Source of the DNA: Lentibacillus siamensis
GTDB lineage: Bacteria > Bacillota > Bacilli > Bacillales > Amphibacillaceae
DNA length: 64,000 nt
NCBI RefSeq assembly: GCF_039522605.1
Contig: NZ_BAAADS010000003.1
Coordinates: 62,001 to 126,000 of the forward strand
Direction of reading: 5' to 3'
In this document: positions 17,125 to 26,149 of the stretch, piece by piece
Layout of the letters: each line of letters begins with the position of its first letter
Numbering within the stretch: the stretch's first letter is position 1
Made by a program: the position numbers and the translations under genes
The notes under the pieces: model-generated
Told to the model about the DNA's origin: nothing
The model's input: only the letters and a program-made list of their open reading frames with translations
Database searches by the model: none

Positions 17125-18033
17125 TTGAAATGGACGATAGATGAAAAATATGAAGGTTTGATGATCCGGACTTATTTGCGGGACGTTCATGGTTTTTCCA
17201 GAAAGCTGATTAAATCGATAAAATTTAACGGCGGGGAAATGCTCGTAAATGGAGAGCAAAGAACAGTCCGGCACCAATTGAAAGCAGGGGAAATCCTTGC
17301 TGTTCATTTTCCTGCCGAAATGAAAAGTGAGTTTATGAAGCCGGAACAAATCCCCCTGGACATTATTTATGAAGATGATGATGTTGTGGTTTTAAACAAA
17401 CAGGCAGGGATCGTGACAATCCCATCCGGCATCCATACCTCCGGAACACTGTCGAATGGATTGCTTTATTATTATGAAAAACATAACATTCCATATACGA
17501 TTCATATTGTTACAAGGCTGGACCGTGATACGTCCGGTCTTTTGCTCGTCGCAAAGCACCGGTACAGTCATTCGATTCTGTCTGCTGCGCAAAAATCCGG
17601 GGCGATCAACCGGCGATACAAAGCAATTATCGAAGGGCGATTACCGGATGAAACCGGTACAATCAGTCGGCCGATTGGTCGAAAGGAAGGTTCAATTATT
17701 GAACGGGCGGTGAGAGAGGATGGTAAATACGCTGTAACACACTATCAGGTGCTTGAAGAATTCGGTGCACATTCGTTAGTTAATGTACAACTTGAAACTG
17801 GCAGAACACATCAGATTCGTGTACACTTTTCACATTTGGGATACTCGCTCACAGGTGATAATTTATATGGCGGGTCACGGAATTTTATGAAACGACAGGC
17901 GTTGCATTGTGATTATCTGTCATTTCAGCATCCGGTAACAAAAAAAGGAATGGAGTTTTCTATTCCACTTGCACAAGATATGCAAAGGCAGTTAAGTCAG
18001 AAAGGAATGCAGGTATTGAACAATTTCGAATAA
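17125..18033 (+). CDS. yjbO: RluA/RluD-family pseudouridine synthase YjbO
   Basis: A 302-residue enzyme converting specific uridines of rRNA to pseudouridine. An S4 RNA-binding domain occupies about residues 12-75, and the catalytic aspartate lies in 'VTRLDRDTSGLLL' (about residue 135). The C-terminal motif 'GRTHQIRVHFSHLGY' is intact. The TTG start at 17125 follows AGGTGA. It is the third gene after yjbM-nadF. The target position in rRNA is not shown by the sequence. Confidence 0.93.
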   Translation: MKWTIDEKYEGLMIRTYLRDVHGFSRKLIKSIKFNGGEMLVNGEQRTVRHQLKAGEILAVHFPAEMKSEFMKPEQIPLDIIYEDDDVVVLNKQAGIVTIPSGIHTSGTLSNGLLYYYEKHNIPYTIHIVTRLDRDTSGLLLVAKHRYSHSILSAAQKSGAINRRYKAIIEGRLPDETGTISRPIGRKEGSIIERAVREDGKYAVTHYQVLEEFGAHSLVNVQLETGRTHQIRVHFSHLGYSLTGDNLYGGSRNFMKRQALHCDYLSFQHPVTKKGMEFSIPLAQDMQRQLSQKGMQVLNNFE

Positions 18034-18064
18034 CTGCATTCCCTAATAAGACAATCAGTCATGA

Positions 18065-19369
18065 TTATGCCTCTTTTTCATATAATACCGTTACATCGTT
18101 CTGTTTTTTCTCAGGAAGCATATTAAACACGATATTTAATGCGATTGCTGTCAGGCTTCCCGCCACAATTCCATTGCTTGTTAAAATCTGAAAACCTGAC
18201 GGCAGCTGGGCAAACAATTCAGGAGCTACGGTTACTCCAAGTCCAATTCCTGTCGAGCAGGCGATAATCATGGAGTTTTCCTGTTTTTCAGTAATAACGG
18301 TACTGAGAATTTTAATTCCCTGGAACACAACCATCCCGAACATTGCAACCATTGCGCCGCCTAAAACAGATTTAGGAATAATCGTGGCCAGTGCTGCAAC
18401 TTTTGGCAAAAATCCCAAGGCAACCAGCATAACTCCGGTTAGCATAATAACTTTTCGCGACCGGATCCCCGACATTTGAATCAACCCGACATTTTGCGAA
18501 AAAGTCGTATATGGGAACGCGTTGAAAATACCGCCTATTATCGAGGCTAGTCCCTCGGCACGGTATCCTTTCGCAAGGTCTTTTTCTTTTAAATCCTTAT
18601 CACAGATGTCTCCCAGTGCAAAATAGGTACCAGTTGATTCCACAAGCGAAACGATTGCCACCAGTGTCATTGTCAGTACAGCCGACCATTCGAATGTTGG
18701 CATTCCAAAGTAAAAAGGCTGGACGATATGAAAGTAGGATGATTCCTGAACCGCGGTAAAATCAACTTTGCCCATGAATATGGCAATAATGGTACCTGCT
18801 GTCAGTCCCAGCAAAATGGAAATAGAACGAATAAAGCCGCTGGAAAAACGATAAATAAGAATGATAGCAAATAACGTTCCAAATCCAAGGGCGATGTTTG
18901 ACAGCGAGCCAAAGTCCTCAGCACCCTGTCCGCCGCCTAAATTATTAATGGCTACCGGGATAAGGGTAATGCCAATGATTGTGACGATGGATCCTGTTAC
19001 AACCGGGGGAAAAAATTTCACAAGCTTGCCAAACAAACCGCTGATCAGCATCACGATCAACCCGGACGCCATAATGGCTCCATAAATTGCTGAAATACCA
19101 AACTCACTGCCAATGGCTATAATCGGTCCAACAGCAGTAAACGTACAGCCGAGCACGACCGGAAGCCCAATTCCGGTAAACCGGCTGCTCATAAGTTGCA
19201 GTAGCGTTGCAACACCGCACATTAAGATGTCAATCGATACCAGGTATGTCAGTTCACTTGAATTGAACCCCAGAGCCCCGCCAATAATCAGTGGTACAAT
19301 AACGGCGCCTGCATACATCGCCAAAAGATGCTGAATTCCGTGGGCACTTATTTTAAAGATGTTTTTCAT
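18065..19369 (-). CDS. pbuX: Xanthine permease
   Basis: A 434-residue NCS2-family permease with about 12-14 membrane spans. The signature region 'FNAFPYTTFSQNVGLIQMSG' and 'LVESTGTYFALGD' are typical of xanthine/uric acid transporters. It imports xanthine with protons or cations. Its start overlaps the xpt stop by four bases (ATGA), so the genes are translationally coupled under the guanine riboswitch. Confidence 0.95.
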   Translation of the reverse strand: MKNIFKISAHGIQHLLAMYAGAVIVPLIIGGALGFNSSELTYLVSIDILMCGVATLLQLMSSRFTGIGLPVVLGCTFTAVGPIIAIGSEFGISAIYGAIMASGLIVMLISGLFGKLVKFFPPVVTGSIVTIIGITLIPVAINNLGGGQGAEDFGSLSNIALGFGTLFAIILIYRFSSGFIRSISILLGLTAGTIIAIFMGKVDFTAVQESSYFHIVQPFYFGMPTFEWSAVLTMTLVAIVSLVESTGTYFALGDICDKDLKEKDLAKGYRAEGLASIIGGIFNAFPYTTFSQNVGLIQMSGIRSRKVIMLTGVMLVALGFLPKVAALATIIPKSVLGGAMVAMFGMVVFQGIKILSTVITEKQENSMIIACSTGIGLGVTVAPELFAQLPSGFQILTSNGIVAGSLTAIALNIVFNMLPEKKQNDVTVLYEKEA

Positions 19370-19953
19370 TTGGAATCAACCTCCTCAAAGAATGACACTT
19401 CTTTATTTTTCAATGAAGCAATGTTCGCAAGTGACTCCACCTGAATGCCACGTTCCTGGATCAGTTTTCTGCCGGGCTGGAAGCCTTTTTCAATGACAAT
19501 TCCGATCCCTGCAATAGCTGCTCCGGATTGTTGTGCAATATCTATTAATCCCAGTGCGGCTTGTCCATTTGCCAAAAAATCATCCATAATAAGAATGGTA
19601 TCCCCACTGTTGATAAATTCTCTGGATACGGATATATCATTGGATTCATGTTTCGTATAGGAATAAACATTTGCTGTATAAAGGTCGTCAGATAATGTTA
19701 AAGATTTGCGTTTGCGGGCAAAAATAACCGGTACATCCATAACAAGACCGGTCATTACAGCAGGGGCAATCCCGGAAGATTCGATCGACAATATCTTCGT
19801 AATTCCTTGCCCCTGAAACCTTTCTGCAAATTCCTCACCAATTTCCTTCATCAGTTGTGGATCGATCTGATGGTTTAAAAATGCATCCACTTTCAGAACA
19901 CTTTCAGATAACATTTTTCCATCCTGCTGAATTTTTTCCTTTAATGCTTTCAT
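19366..19953 (-). CDS. xpt: Xanthine phosphoribosyltransferase
   Basis: A 195-residue PRTase turning xanthine and PRPP into XMP. The PRPP-binding motif is 'LIMDDFLANGQAA' and the substrate region is 'SSGIAPAVMTGL'. I use the ATG at 19953, seven bases after AGGAG, which gives the family N-terminus 'MKALKEKIQQDGKMLSESVL'; an upstream in-frame start would add six residues. With pbuX it salvages xanthine, and the riboswitch shuts the operon off when guanine or hypoxanthine is abundant. Confidence 0.96.
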   Translation of the reverse strand: MKALKEKIQQDGKMLSESVLKVDAFLNHQIDPQLMKEIGEEFAERFQGQGITKILSIESSGIAPAVMTGLVMDVPVIFARKRKSLTLSDDLYTANVYSYTKHESNDISVSREFINSGDTILIMDDFLANGQAALGLIDIAQQSGAAIAGIGIVIEKGFQPGRKLIQERGIQVESLANIASLKNKEVSFFEEVDSK

Positions 19954-20000
19954 TGTAATGCTCCTCTCCAATTTACGGTTCTTTTAAAATGGACGCCATT

Positions 20001-20069
20001 AAAAAAGCTCGAAGGACCGTTATGTTCACTCATACAATTCGTGAGTGGAACAACGTCCTTCGAGCTTTT
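20001..20069 (-). terminator. Riboswitch-controlled terminator of xpt-pbuX
   Basis: On the minus strand AAGCTCGAAGGAC pairs with GTCCTTCGAGCTT, with a second inner stem (CACTCA/TGAGTG), and is followed by six T. It lies 48 bp before xpt. Confidence 0.93.
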
Positions 20070-20124
20070 AATCGAAAGAATCAGGAAAAAGGCATGCCAG
20101 CGATGCCGCTTTCCCGTACATTGC

Positions 20125-20195
20125 CACCCATAGTCGGTTCATTTATGGTAAACCGGTAGAAACTTGCAGGCCGTATCCCCGCGATTATATGAGTG
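20125..20195 (-). promoter_or_regulatory. Purine riboswitch, guanine class
   Basis: The minus strand shows the purine aptamer: CACTCATATAATCGCG, 'GCAAGTTTCTACCGG', 'CATAAATG' and CCGACTATGGGTG closing P1. The base after GA in GACTAT is C, the guanine/hypoxanthine-specific form (adenine riboswitches have U there). It is upstream of xpt-pbuX, its standard position. A TATAAT at 20219-20224 (minus) is the likely -10. Confidence 0.97.
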
Positions 20196-20335
20196 TATAT
20201 TTAGTTGGTAAATGGAAAATTATATTTTCCTACTGAAGCCATTCGCCAAAATATTGTCGAATGAAAAGAATGTAACCATTATAACATGCGAAAAGGGGAA
20301 TGCAATGTCGAATTCAGGAAAAGCATATTTGCAAA

Positions 20336-21082
20336 TTATTCAGATGAGTAATGAAACTTTTCTTCTTGTAACGGCTGCTCTGAAGGGACGGATACAACCT
20401 GTTCTTCAGGCAGGCGGAAGGCAGTCAACGCATTTCCGAAAACACACCCTGTGTCAATGTTGATTGTTTTACCGACAATTCGGGGTTCTTTTACAGGAGT
20501 GTGTCCATAAACCACCCAGCGTTTACCATTGTAATGCTGTGCCCAATCCCGTCTTACGGGACGTCCATCCTGGTGAAATTTACCGGTAATATCCCCATAC
20601 AGCACAAAGGTTTTTACTTCTTTATCTGTTCTTCCAATATACGATTCTTTTATTCCTGCATGGGCAACAATACAATCCGCTTTCGGAAGCACTAAATAAA
20701 GGGGAGCATCTTCATACAGCTTGATAAATTTCTTCCTGATTTCAGTTTGTTCTGATGGAGACAGTGCCTTGTATTCCGCTACTGTTGTTTCCAGCCCATG
20801 GCGCTGCTGTACATTGTTACCTAGAAAATAACGGTATAGCTTATTGCAGTGATTTCCTGGGATATATTTCGCCTGACGATGGACAATTACCATCTCATAT
20901 ACAAGCTTAATCAGTTCGATGGAATCCGGACCGCGATCTGTGATATCGCCCAGGAAAACAGGAATTCGGCTGTCGGAATGGACATAGATGCCGTGCTTTT
21001 TATGGTAACCCAGTGTTATAAAAAGATGATGAAGCTCATTCATGCATCCATGCACATCACCGATAATATCCAATTTCATCAT
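20336..21082 (-). CDS. prpE: Bis(5'-nucleosyl)-tetraphosphatase PrpE
   Basis: A 248-residue metallophosphatase of the PPP family. Motifs are 'DIIGDVHG', 'FLGDITDRGP', 'PGNHCNK', 'VAHAGI' and 'VYGHTP', supplying the two-metal site. B. subtilis PrpE hydrolyses Ap4A and has been linked to spore germination. Start: ATG 21082 with AAGGTGAG just upstream; an alternative GTG at 21091 would overlap the upstream gene by four bases (GTGA). It is downstream of and probably coupled to the RodA/FtsW-family gene. Confidence 0.93.
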   Translation of the reverse strand: MMKLDIIGDVHGCMNELHHLFITLGYHKKHGIYVHSDSRIPVFLGDITDRGPDSIELIKLVYEMVIVHRQAKYIPGNHCNKLYRYFLGNNVQQRHGLETTVAEYKALSPSEQTEIRKKFIKLYEDAPLYLVLPKADCIVAHAGIKESYIGRTDKEVKTFVLYGDITGKFHQDGRPVRRDWAQHYNGKRWVVYGHTPVKEPRIVGKTINIDTGCVFGNALTAFRLPEEQVVSVPSEQPLQEEKFHYSSE

Positions 21083-21087
21083 ATCAC

Positions 21088-22269
21088 TCACCTTGACTCG
21101 TCGAACATATATTTTTTCGTCCTGGAATGAACATTGAGCGCGATTCCGATTGCGAGCAAGTAGGTAATCGTTGAGCTTCCCCCATAACTAAGGAATGGAA
21201 GCGGCAACCCTGTTATCGGCAGCAGTTGAATCGACATCCCGATATTCTGGAAAATCTGGTAAGCAAACATTCCAACAAGTCCTGTGACCAGATAACTCCC
21301 ATATTTATCATTACTCAATAAAGCGATATGAATGAGCCGATAAAGCAACAGGAAAAATAATGTTACAACAAGGCTTGCCCCGATAAAGCCAAACTGTTCC
21401 GAGATGGCGGTGAAAATCATATCCGTATGGCGTTCCGGAACGTTTACCTCCATAGCACCGATGCCTTTGCCGGAAAGCTGACCAGATCCGATCGCCAGCA
21501 TTGCGTAAATAAGCTGGTAACCGGCATTATAGTTCTTCTCCGGATTGAGCCATCCATATAAGCGGCTGGAAACATGACCAAACAGTGATTCCTCGAGAAA
21601 TTCGGATATCGGTCCCGAGAAAAAATACCATGCGGCAAACAATGATCCCATCACCAGAACTGCCAGGAAAAAAATGGAGAACAATATCCGCCACCTGATT
21701 CCGGAAATCAGAATCATGCTGCCTGTAATGGATGCCAGTACAAGAAATCCTCCCAAATCCGGTTGTACAGCAACCAAGCCCATCGGCGGCAGTGAAATCA
21801 CCAAAATTTTACCTAACAGCCAGAAGTCGGACTTCAGCGTTTTCTCGGGATGTTTATCATGGTGGCTGACCAGAACATGCGCAATTGTCATGACCAGGAT
21901 AACCTTCATGAATTCCGCAGGCTGGATCGTACCAATCAATGGAAACTTGAACCAGCTGACTGCACCATTTGCCTCATGAACAATCCCGGGCGGAAATCCA
22001 ATGTACAGCATGAACAGTGAAAGGACACCGAATCCATATACAATCCAGGTAATCTGACGAAATCGGTCATAGTCGATCAGCATGGTAATCAGTATGACAA
22101 ACCCGCCGGCGATATACCACATGGCCTGTTTGAGCATGAAATTGGACCCGTCATATTTGGCGGGTAATGTCGGGGCAATTGTGTGCAATGTAAAGACACT
22201 GACAATCCCCAATAAAATGATAATAAATAATAATGTATAATCGATATTCACAGTAGAACGATTTTTCAT
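21088..22269 (-). CDS. RodA/FtsW/SpoVE-family cell-shape or division protein
   Basis: A 393-residue SEDS glycosyltransferase with about ten membrane spans. The family hallmarks are present: 'VPERHTDMIFTAISEQFGF' and 'PITGLPLPFLSYGGSS'. SEDS proteins polymerise lipid II into peptidoglycan together with a class B penicillin-binding protein. Length and the Asp-containing segment 'TMLIDYDRFRQI' favour RodA over FtsW, but the sequence alone does not settle it. The ATG at 22269 follows AAGG at eight bases; an upstream in-frame start would add 17 basic residues. It is divergent from mgtE and five bases before prpE. Confidence 0.85.
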   Translation of the reverse strand: MKNRSTVNIDYTLLFIIILLGIVSVFTLHTIAPTLPAKYDGSNFMLKQAMWYIAGGFVILITMLIDYDRFRQITWIVYGFGVLSLFMLYIGFPPGIVHEANGAVSWFKFPLIGTIQPAEFMKVILVMTIAHVLVSHHDKHPEKTLKSDFWLLGKILVISLPPMGLVAVQPDLGGFLVLASITGSMILISGIRWRILFSIFFLAVLVMGSLFAAWYFFSGPISEFLEESLFGHVSSRLYGWLNPEKNYNAGYQLIYAMLAIGSGQLSGKGIGAMEVNVPERHTDMIFTAISEQFGFIGASLVVTLFFLLLYRLIHIALLSNDKYGSYLVTGLVGMFAYQIFQNIGMSIQLLPITGLPLPFLSYGGSSTITYLLAIGIALNVHSRTKKYMFDESR

Positions 22270-22384
22270 AGTTTTACCTTGCTTTCTGTATTTATCCTGA
22301 TAGTTTTTCCTCTTTAGCAAGTTTACATGAAAATGAACAAGAATTTAAGTCTTTGTCTCAGAAAATTTCATGTAAGTTACCATG

Positions 22385-22413
22385 ATGTCATGATTTTTTT
22401 TCCGTGCTATAAT
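22385..22413 (+). promoter_or_regulatory. mgtE promoter with extended -10
   Basis: TGCTATAAT at 22405-22413 is an extended -10; ATGTCA 17 bp upstream is a weak -35. Only about 30 bp separate it from mgtE, so an M-box riboswitch does not fit here. Confidence 0.6.
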
Positions 22414-22445
22414 GTTTTCAGATGAGTCAGTAAGGAAGTGATCAT

Positions 22446-23804
22446 GTGGAAAAAGACAATAGAGTGCAGCTTCAATGGGATGAACTGCAACAGTTCTTAT
22501 CTTCAGAAAAAATTGAGGCATTCAGGGATGATTTTCTCGAAATGCATCCATATGACCAGGCGATGTTTTTTATTGAACAGCCGGAGTCGATCCGCTTACA
22601 AATATATAATTTTTTGTCACCTGAAGAAACAGCTGACATTATGGAAAATATTGAAATGGAGGATATTGAAGCGTATTTCACCGAGATGGATCCACGATAT
22701 GCTGCAATGGTTTTTGCTGAAATGTCCACTGATGATGCGGTCGATATTTTAAATGAAATGGAAAAGGATAAAGTGGTCAGCTTTTTGACTATTATGGATG
22801 AAGAAGCTTCCGATGAAATCAAGGAACTGCTTCATTATGAGGAAAAAACTGCTGGAAGTATTATGACTACGGAGTTTGTGGCGATTTATCAAACACAAAC
22901 CGTTAAAGAAACGATGCAACTTTTAAAAAAAGAGGCACCTGAAGCGGAAACCATTTATTATTTGTATGTGCTTGATGAGGATAAGCACCTTGTCGGGGTA
23001 TTGTCGTTGCGGGATTTGATAATTGCCAATGATGATGTGCTGATTGAAGAAATCATGAGTGAAAAAATCGTGTCTGTTTCGGTTGCCGAGGATCAGGAAG
23101 ACATCGCACAAATGATGCGCGACTATGACTTTCTGGCCCTGCCGGTAGTGGATTTTCAGCATCATTTGCTCGGAATTATTACCGTTGATGACATCCTCGA
23201 TGTTATGGATGAAGAGGCAAGTGATGACTACTCCAAACTAGCCGGGGTGTCTGACGTGGACCGCACGAATGACAGTGCACTTATTTCGGCAAAAAAACGC
23301 CTGCCATGGTTGATCATTTTGTTATTTCTCGGTATGCTGACTGCCAGCCTGATAGGGCGTTTTGAGGAAACTTTGAATAAAGTTGCCGTCCTGGCCATTT
23401 TTATCCCGCTTATCGCCGGGATGGCCGGCAATACTGGTACACAGGCATTGGCCGTTGCTGTACGCGGACTGGCAACTGGTGAATACGGAAAGCAGGGGAA
23501 ATGGAAGTTAATCATGCGCGAAGGTTTGACCGGTCTGATCACGGGAACAGTCTGTGGAATTGTCATAACAGGCGTTATCTACTTGTGGAAGGGAGAAATT
23601 TTTCTTGGGATCCTGGTTGGGCTCTCGATCATGGCCACACTGATTGTAGCTACGTTGGCAGGCTCCCTGGTACCACTGGTCATGGATAAGTTCCACATCG
23701 ATCCGGCTGTTGCTTCCGGACCATTTATCACAACAATTAATGACATTATTTCAATTTTAATCTATTTTGGCATGGCGACCGCATTCATGAGCTTTCTGAT
23801 CTAG
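22446..23804 (+). CDS. mgtE: Magnesium transporter MgtE
   Basis: A 452-residue dimeric Mg2+ channel. An N domain covers about residues 1-130, two CBS domains about 135-260 ('GSIMTTEFVAIY', 'IMSEKIVSVSV'), then a connecting helix and five membrane helices (285-452), with the selectivity region 'PLIAGMAGNTGTQALAV'. Cytosolic Mg2+ bound to the N and CBS domains closes the pore. The GTG start follows AAGGAAG by seven bases. It is monocistronic. Confidence 0.95.
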   Translation: MEKDNRVQLQWDELQQFLSSEKIEAFRDDFLEMHPYDQAMFFIEQPESIRLQIYNFLSPEETADIMENIEMEDIEAYFTEMDPRYAAMVFAEMSTDDAVDILNEMEKDKVVSFLTIMDEEASDEIKELLHYEEKTAGSIMTTEFVAIYQTQTVKETMQLLKKEAPEAETIYYLYVLDEDKHLVGVLSLRDLIIANDDVLIEEIMSEKIVSVSVAEDQEDIAQMMRDYDFLALPVVDFQHHLLGIITVDDILDVMDEEASDDYSKLAGVSDVDRTNDSALISAKKRLPWLIILLFLGMLTASLIGRFEETLNKVAVLAIFIPLIAGMAGNTGTQALAVAVRGLATGEYGKQGKWKLIMREGLTGLITGTVCGIVITGVIYLWKGEIFLGILVGLSIMATLIVATLAGSLVPLVMDKFHIDPAVASGPFITTINDIISILIYFGMATAFMSFLI

Positions 23805-23810
23805 TCAAAC

Positions 23811-23840
23811 GCACATTTCAAAATCCGGGTTCATATACTG
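23811..23840 (+). promoter_or_regulatory. Candidate sigma-K promoter for cotO
   Basis: GCAC at 23811-23814 and CATATACTG at 23832-23840 are separated by 17 bp, close to the mother-cell sigma-K pattern AC-N16/17-CATANNNTA. It lies about 30 bp before cotO, a late coat gene. No experimental support. Confidence 0.45.
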
Positions 23841-23871
23841 GTCTGACTACTGGAATACAAAGGAGCGATTT

Positions 23872-24423
23872 ATGATGGGACAGAAAAAGTACGCCAAAAG
23901 CCCATTGCTTTATATCCATCAGCCGACTATACGGACACCGGAAGCACCGATGCAGGATAACTACCGGACCCCTAAAAAGAGAGAAGTTTCTGCAACGGGG
24001 GAAAAAAATGCCGGGGAGGCATCGTCAAATGGTGAAGCAGATGCTGCACCAAAGAAGAAAGCTCCGGCACGCCGTCCTGTAAAGCGGGATTATTTCAGTA
24101 ATTCTGCGGGGAAAAAAGCAACGAAAGATCACACTGTTACAGATGACGATAATTTTGAACAAACGGTTGCGGATGATCATGCCGGCGATGGTGATCGAAA
24201 AAAATTTAAGGATATGACATTAGATGAGCGTGTGGATTACTTTTTGAACACTCCGAAGCATGTACCAACAATGCGTTGTGAAATAAAAACAGAGGAACGT
24301 AAATATCGCGGCAAGATCGTTGATTTTCAGGAAGAGGAAGTTTATATGCAAGTCGGCAGAAGAAGATCAGCAACAAAAATTCCATTTGATGATATTTTGG
24401 AAATCGGACTTATCGGGTTTTAA
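23872..24423 (+). CDS. cotO: Spore coat protein CotO
   Basis: A 183-residue protein resembling B. subtilis CotO (YjbX). The N-terminal 'SPLLYIHQP' and the long charged, Lys/Ala-rich linker (about residues 30-110) are followed by a conserved C-terminal domain, 'DERVDYFLNTPKHVPTMRCE' and 'YRGKIVDFQEEEVYMQV'. CotO controls assembly of the outer coat or crust with CotH/CotE in B. subtilis. The start follows AAAGGAG. It is convergent with cotZ, matching the clustering of cotO with cotZ/cotY in B. subtilis. Confidence 0.85.
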   Translation: MMGQKKYAKSPLLYIHQPTIRTPEAPMQDNYRTPKKREVSATGEKNAGEASSNGEADAAPKKKAPARRPVKRDYFSNSAGKKATKDHTVTDDDNFEQTVADDHAGDGDRKKFKDMTLDERVDYFLNTPKHVPTMRCEIKTEERKYRGKIVDFQEEEVYMQVGRRRSATKIPFDDILEIGLIGF

Positions 24424-24436
24424 TAAATGTTTGGAA

Positions 24437-24472
24437 AAGGAATGGCTTCTTTGGAAGTCGATTCCTTTTTTA
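24437..24472 (+). terminator. Terminator of cotO
   Basis: GGAAT...CTTC and GAAG...ATTCC form an interrupted stem followed by TTTTTT, 15 bp after the cotO stop codon. Confidence 0.7.
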
Positions 24473-24484
24473 ATGGAATAGGGC

Positions 24485-24540
24485 AGAACGGATTTAACGG
24501 GAGAAGAATGAATTTAACGGGAGAAGAACGAAATAATCGG
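24485..24540. repeat. Short intergenic phrase array (locus 2, ATTTAACGGGAGAA type)
   Basis: Two near-perfect 20-bp units (ATTTAACGGGAGAAGAAYGA) follow a partial one and lead into a decayed third. The core ACGGGAGAA is shared with locus 1. It lies between the convergent cotO and cotZ genes. Confidence 0.7.
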
Positions 24541-24547
24541 TTTAAGC

Positions 24548-24577
24548 AAAAAAAAGCCCCCAGTAAGACGGGGGCTC
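24548..24577 (-). terminator. Terminator of cotZ
   Basis: AGCCCCCGT and a matching TGGGGGCT form a GC-rich stem followed on the minus strand by eight T. Confidence 0.92.
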
Positions 24578-24589
24578 CTGATTTTTCAA

Positions 24590-25051
24590 TTAAAATGCTG
24601 AAATTGCTGGCAGGCATGTTACATGGCAGAAGCAATTCAGGTCTACCGTCATGCAGATACCAGTTGCACTCAAATCTGCTACATCGCTGCAGAAAGGACC
24701 ATGCGGATCCCCTTCAGCTTCATCATCTCTCAACAATTCGACAACAGCGCAGCAATCGTCCATTACCTTTTTTACACGGAAGAAGTAGCTTGCTTCCACA
24801 TGTCCGCCGCCATTATTATCAATGGGGCATGCACCATATCCTTTAAATGGTTTGCATCCTTCTTTGCAGTACAGGATTAATGGTACTGTATCCAGACCAT
24901 TGCCGTTATCTGTTTCGCCGAGTAAGTCGCTGATGGAGCGCTCACAGCTGGTGTCACAGCAATTTTCAACTACATCATTCTGGGCATCGACTATTTCTTT
25001 TAGGATATCGCAAACACAGTTCCCTGTATCAAAATCTTTTCCACAACCCAT
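24590..25051 (-). CDS. cotZ: Cysteine-rich spore coat protein, CotZ/CotY family
   Basis: A 153-residue protein with 17 cysteines, including 'NCCDTSCERSISDLL', 'YCKEGCKPFKGYGACP' and 'DLNCFCHVTCLPAISAF'. This matches CotZ/CotY/ExsY, which self-assemble into disulfide-linked lattices in the spore crust or exosporium. CotY and CotZ cannot be cleanly separated by eye; only one copy is present here. The start follows AAAGGAG. A sigma-K-like promoter lies upstream. Confidence 0.88.
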   Translation of the reverse strand: MGCGKDFDTGNCVCDILKEIVDAQNDVVENCCDTSCERSISDLLGETDNGNGLDTVPLILYCKEGCKPFKGYGACPIDNNGGGHVEASYFFRVKKVMDDCCAVVELLRDDEAEGDPHGPFCSDVADLSATGICMTVDLNCFCHVTCLPAISAF

Positions 25052-25095
25052 AAATTATTACTCCTTTCGAATGTTTATTGACTTATTGTCTTTAA

Positions 25096-25124
25096 TAGGG
25101 TATGTGTATTAGGGCATATGGTGT
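25096..25124 (-). promoter_or_regulatory. Candidate sigma-K promoter for cotZ
   Basis: On the minus strand ACAC is followed after 16 bp by CATACCCTA, a full match to CATANNNTA, about 45 bp before the cotZ start. This fits late mother-cell expression. Confidence 0.6.
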
Positions 25125-25213
25125 GGGCGCTTGTCAGTGTTCACTTAATTGAATGGTAAATTTCTGCATAAAGTTTCACTGTCCAGAGACTGTTAGAAAA
25201 CTTGGTTTAAACT

Positions 25214-25243
25214 CAAAAAAAGGCTCTGGAGTAGCTCCAGAAC
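25214..25243 (-). terminator. Terminator of the first DUF421 gene
   Basis: GGTTCTGGAG and CTCCAGAGCC form a 10-bp stem with a three-base loop, followed on the minus strand by seven T. Confidence 0.92.
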
Positions 25244-25942
25244 CTATTGTTTATCTTTATTCTTAAATGGTATGATAAATAAATTTTGCTGTCCCTCAAT
25301 CCATTCGGCAAAAAATACTTCTTTGACAGAATCAATTTCCTGCCGTTTTAATTGCTGTTGCAGCCATTCCTTTGTTAATTTTGCCTCAGCAAGATTATCC
25401 CATAAAACTTCACCATCATTAATAATCATCATTGGCAGCATGACCGATTCCGGACGCACATTCAGATCATTGTTTGTTGGTGTTTGATGTGCGGATTTTT
25501 TCAGGACGGAAACGGTCCCGTCTGTTTCCAAAATGGCATATTGGACTTCCTGTATCGAAAATGCATCTTTTGCCCGCAGCAAATGCTGGAGTTGATTAAT
25601 ATCCAGTTTATTTTTCTTCATTTCCTCTCTAATCAATTTTCCTTTATGAATGATAATGGAAGGTTTTCCTTCGAGCAGAGAACGTGATGCTTTGTAACGT
25701 TGTGTTATGAATTCAGTAACGTATAAAAGAATTCCCGCTACCAGCACTGCAAATGCAATGTGCATGATTCCGATTTTCTTGTCAAAAATAGCATTTCCAA
25801 CAAGTTCACCAAGGACAAGAGCTGCAATAAAATCAAATGCTGTCAGCTGAATAATCTGTGTTTTCCCCAACACCTTGGTTAATACAAATAACGCTGCAAA
25901 CCCAAACAACGTATCAACCAGAATTGGCATAAAGTTTTCCAT
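25244..25942 (-). CDS. DUF421 family membrane protein (YetF/YdfR type), paralogue 1
   Basis: A 232-residue protein with three N-terminal membrane spans (about residues 5-85) followed by a YetF-like cytoplasmic domain ('SIIIHKGKLIREEMKKNKLD', 'VQYAILETDGTVSVLKKS'). Family function is not firmly known; some members are expressed in the forespore or linked to germination. I choose ATG 25942, six bases after GGAGGG, instead of an upstream in-frame ATG that would add 18 residues. Two paralogues occur at 33073 and 55194. Confidence 0.85.
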   Translation of the reverse strand: MENFMPILVDTLFGFAALFVLTKVLGKTQIIQLTAFDFIAALVLGELVGNAIFDKKIGIMHIAFAVLVAGILLYVTEFITQRYKASRSLLEGKPSIIIHKGKLIREEMKKNKLDINQLQHLLRAKDAFSIQEVQYAILETDGTVSVLKKSAHQTPTNNDLNVRPESVMLPMMIINDGEVLWDNLAEAKLTKEWLQQQLKRQEIDSVKEVFFAEWIEGQQNLFIIPFKNKDKQ

Positions 25943-26060
25943 CGCAAACCCTCCAGATACACTATCTGTTAGGCTTTCCAGAATAAAATAATCCATACAT
26001 GATGGAAACGGACAGAAAAATTTTTTACTTGGATAATGATCTGTTCCTGTTGGAAAGGGC

Positions 26061-26131
26061 GTTTATAAACGGGGAGAGCTGTATCAAAACGGAGGGTTCA
26101 GTATCAAAACGGGATTGAACAGTACTAAAAA
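26061..26131. repeat. Short intergenic phrase array (locus 3, TATCAAAACGGG type)
   Basis: Three units TATAAACGGGGAGAGCTG, TATCAAAACGGAGGGTTCAG and TATCAAAACGGGATTGAACAG follow each other at 18-21 bp and lead into TACTAAAA. A lone unit of the same phrase occurs near 13020. The array is between a DUF421 gene and yjcF. Confidence 0.65.
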
Positions 26132-26149
26132 ACTTTATTTTAATCAGCA

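Noticed and set aside
20212..20463. 83-codon plus-strand frame upstream of xpt
   Set aside because: It overlaps the likely xpt promoter and the end of prpE on the other strand and has no family resemblance.
22385..22445. M-box magnesium riboswitch before mgtE
   Set aside because: The leader is only about 30 nt and lacks the conserved M-box elements.
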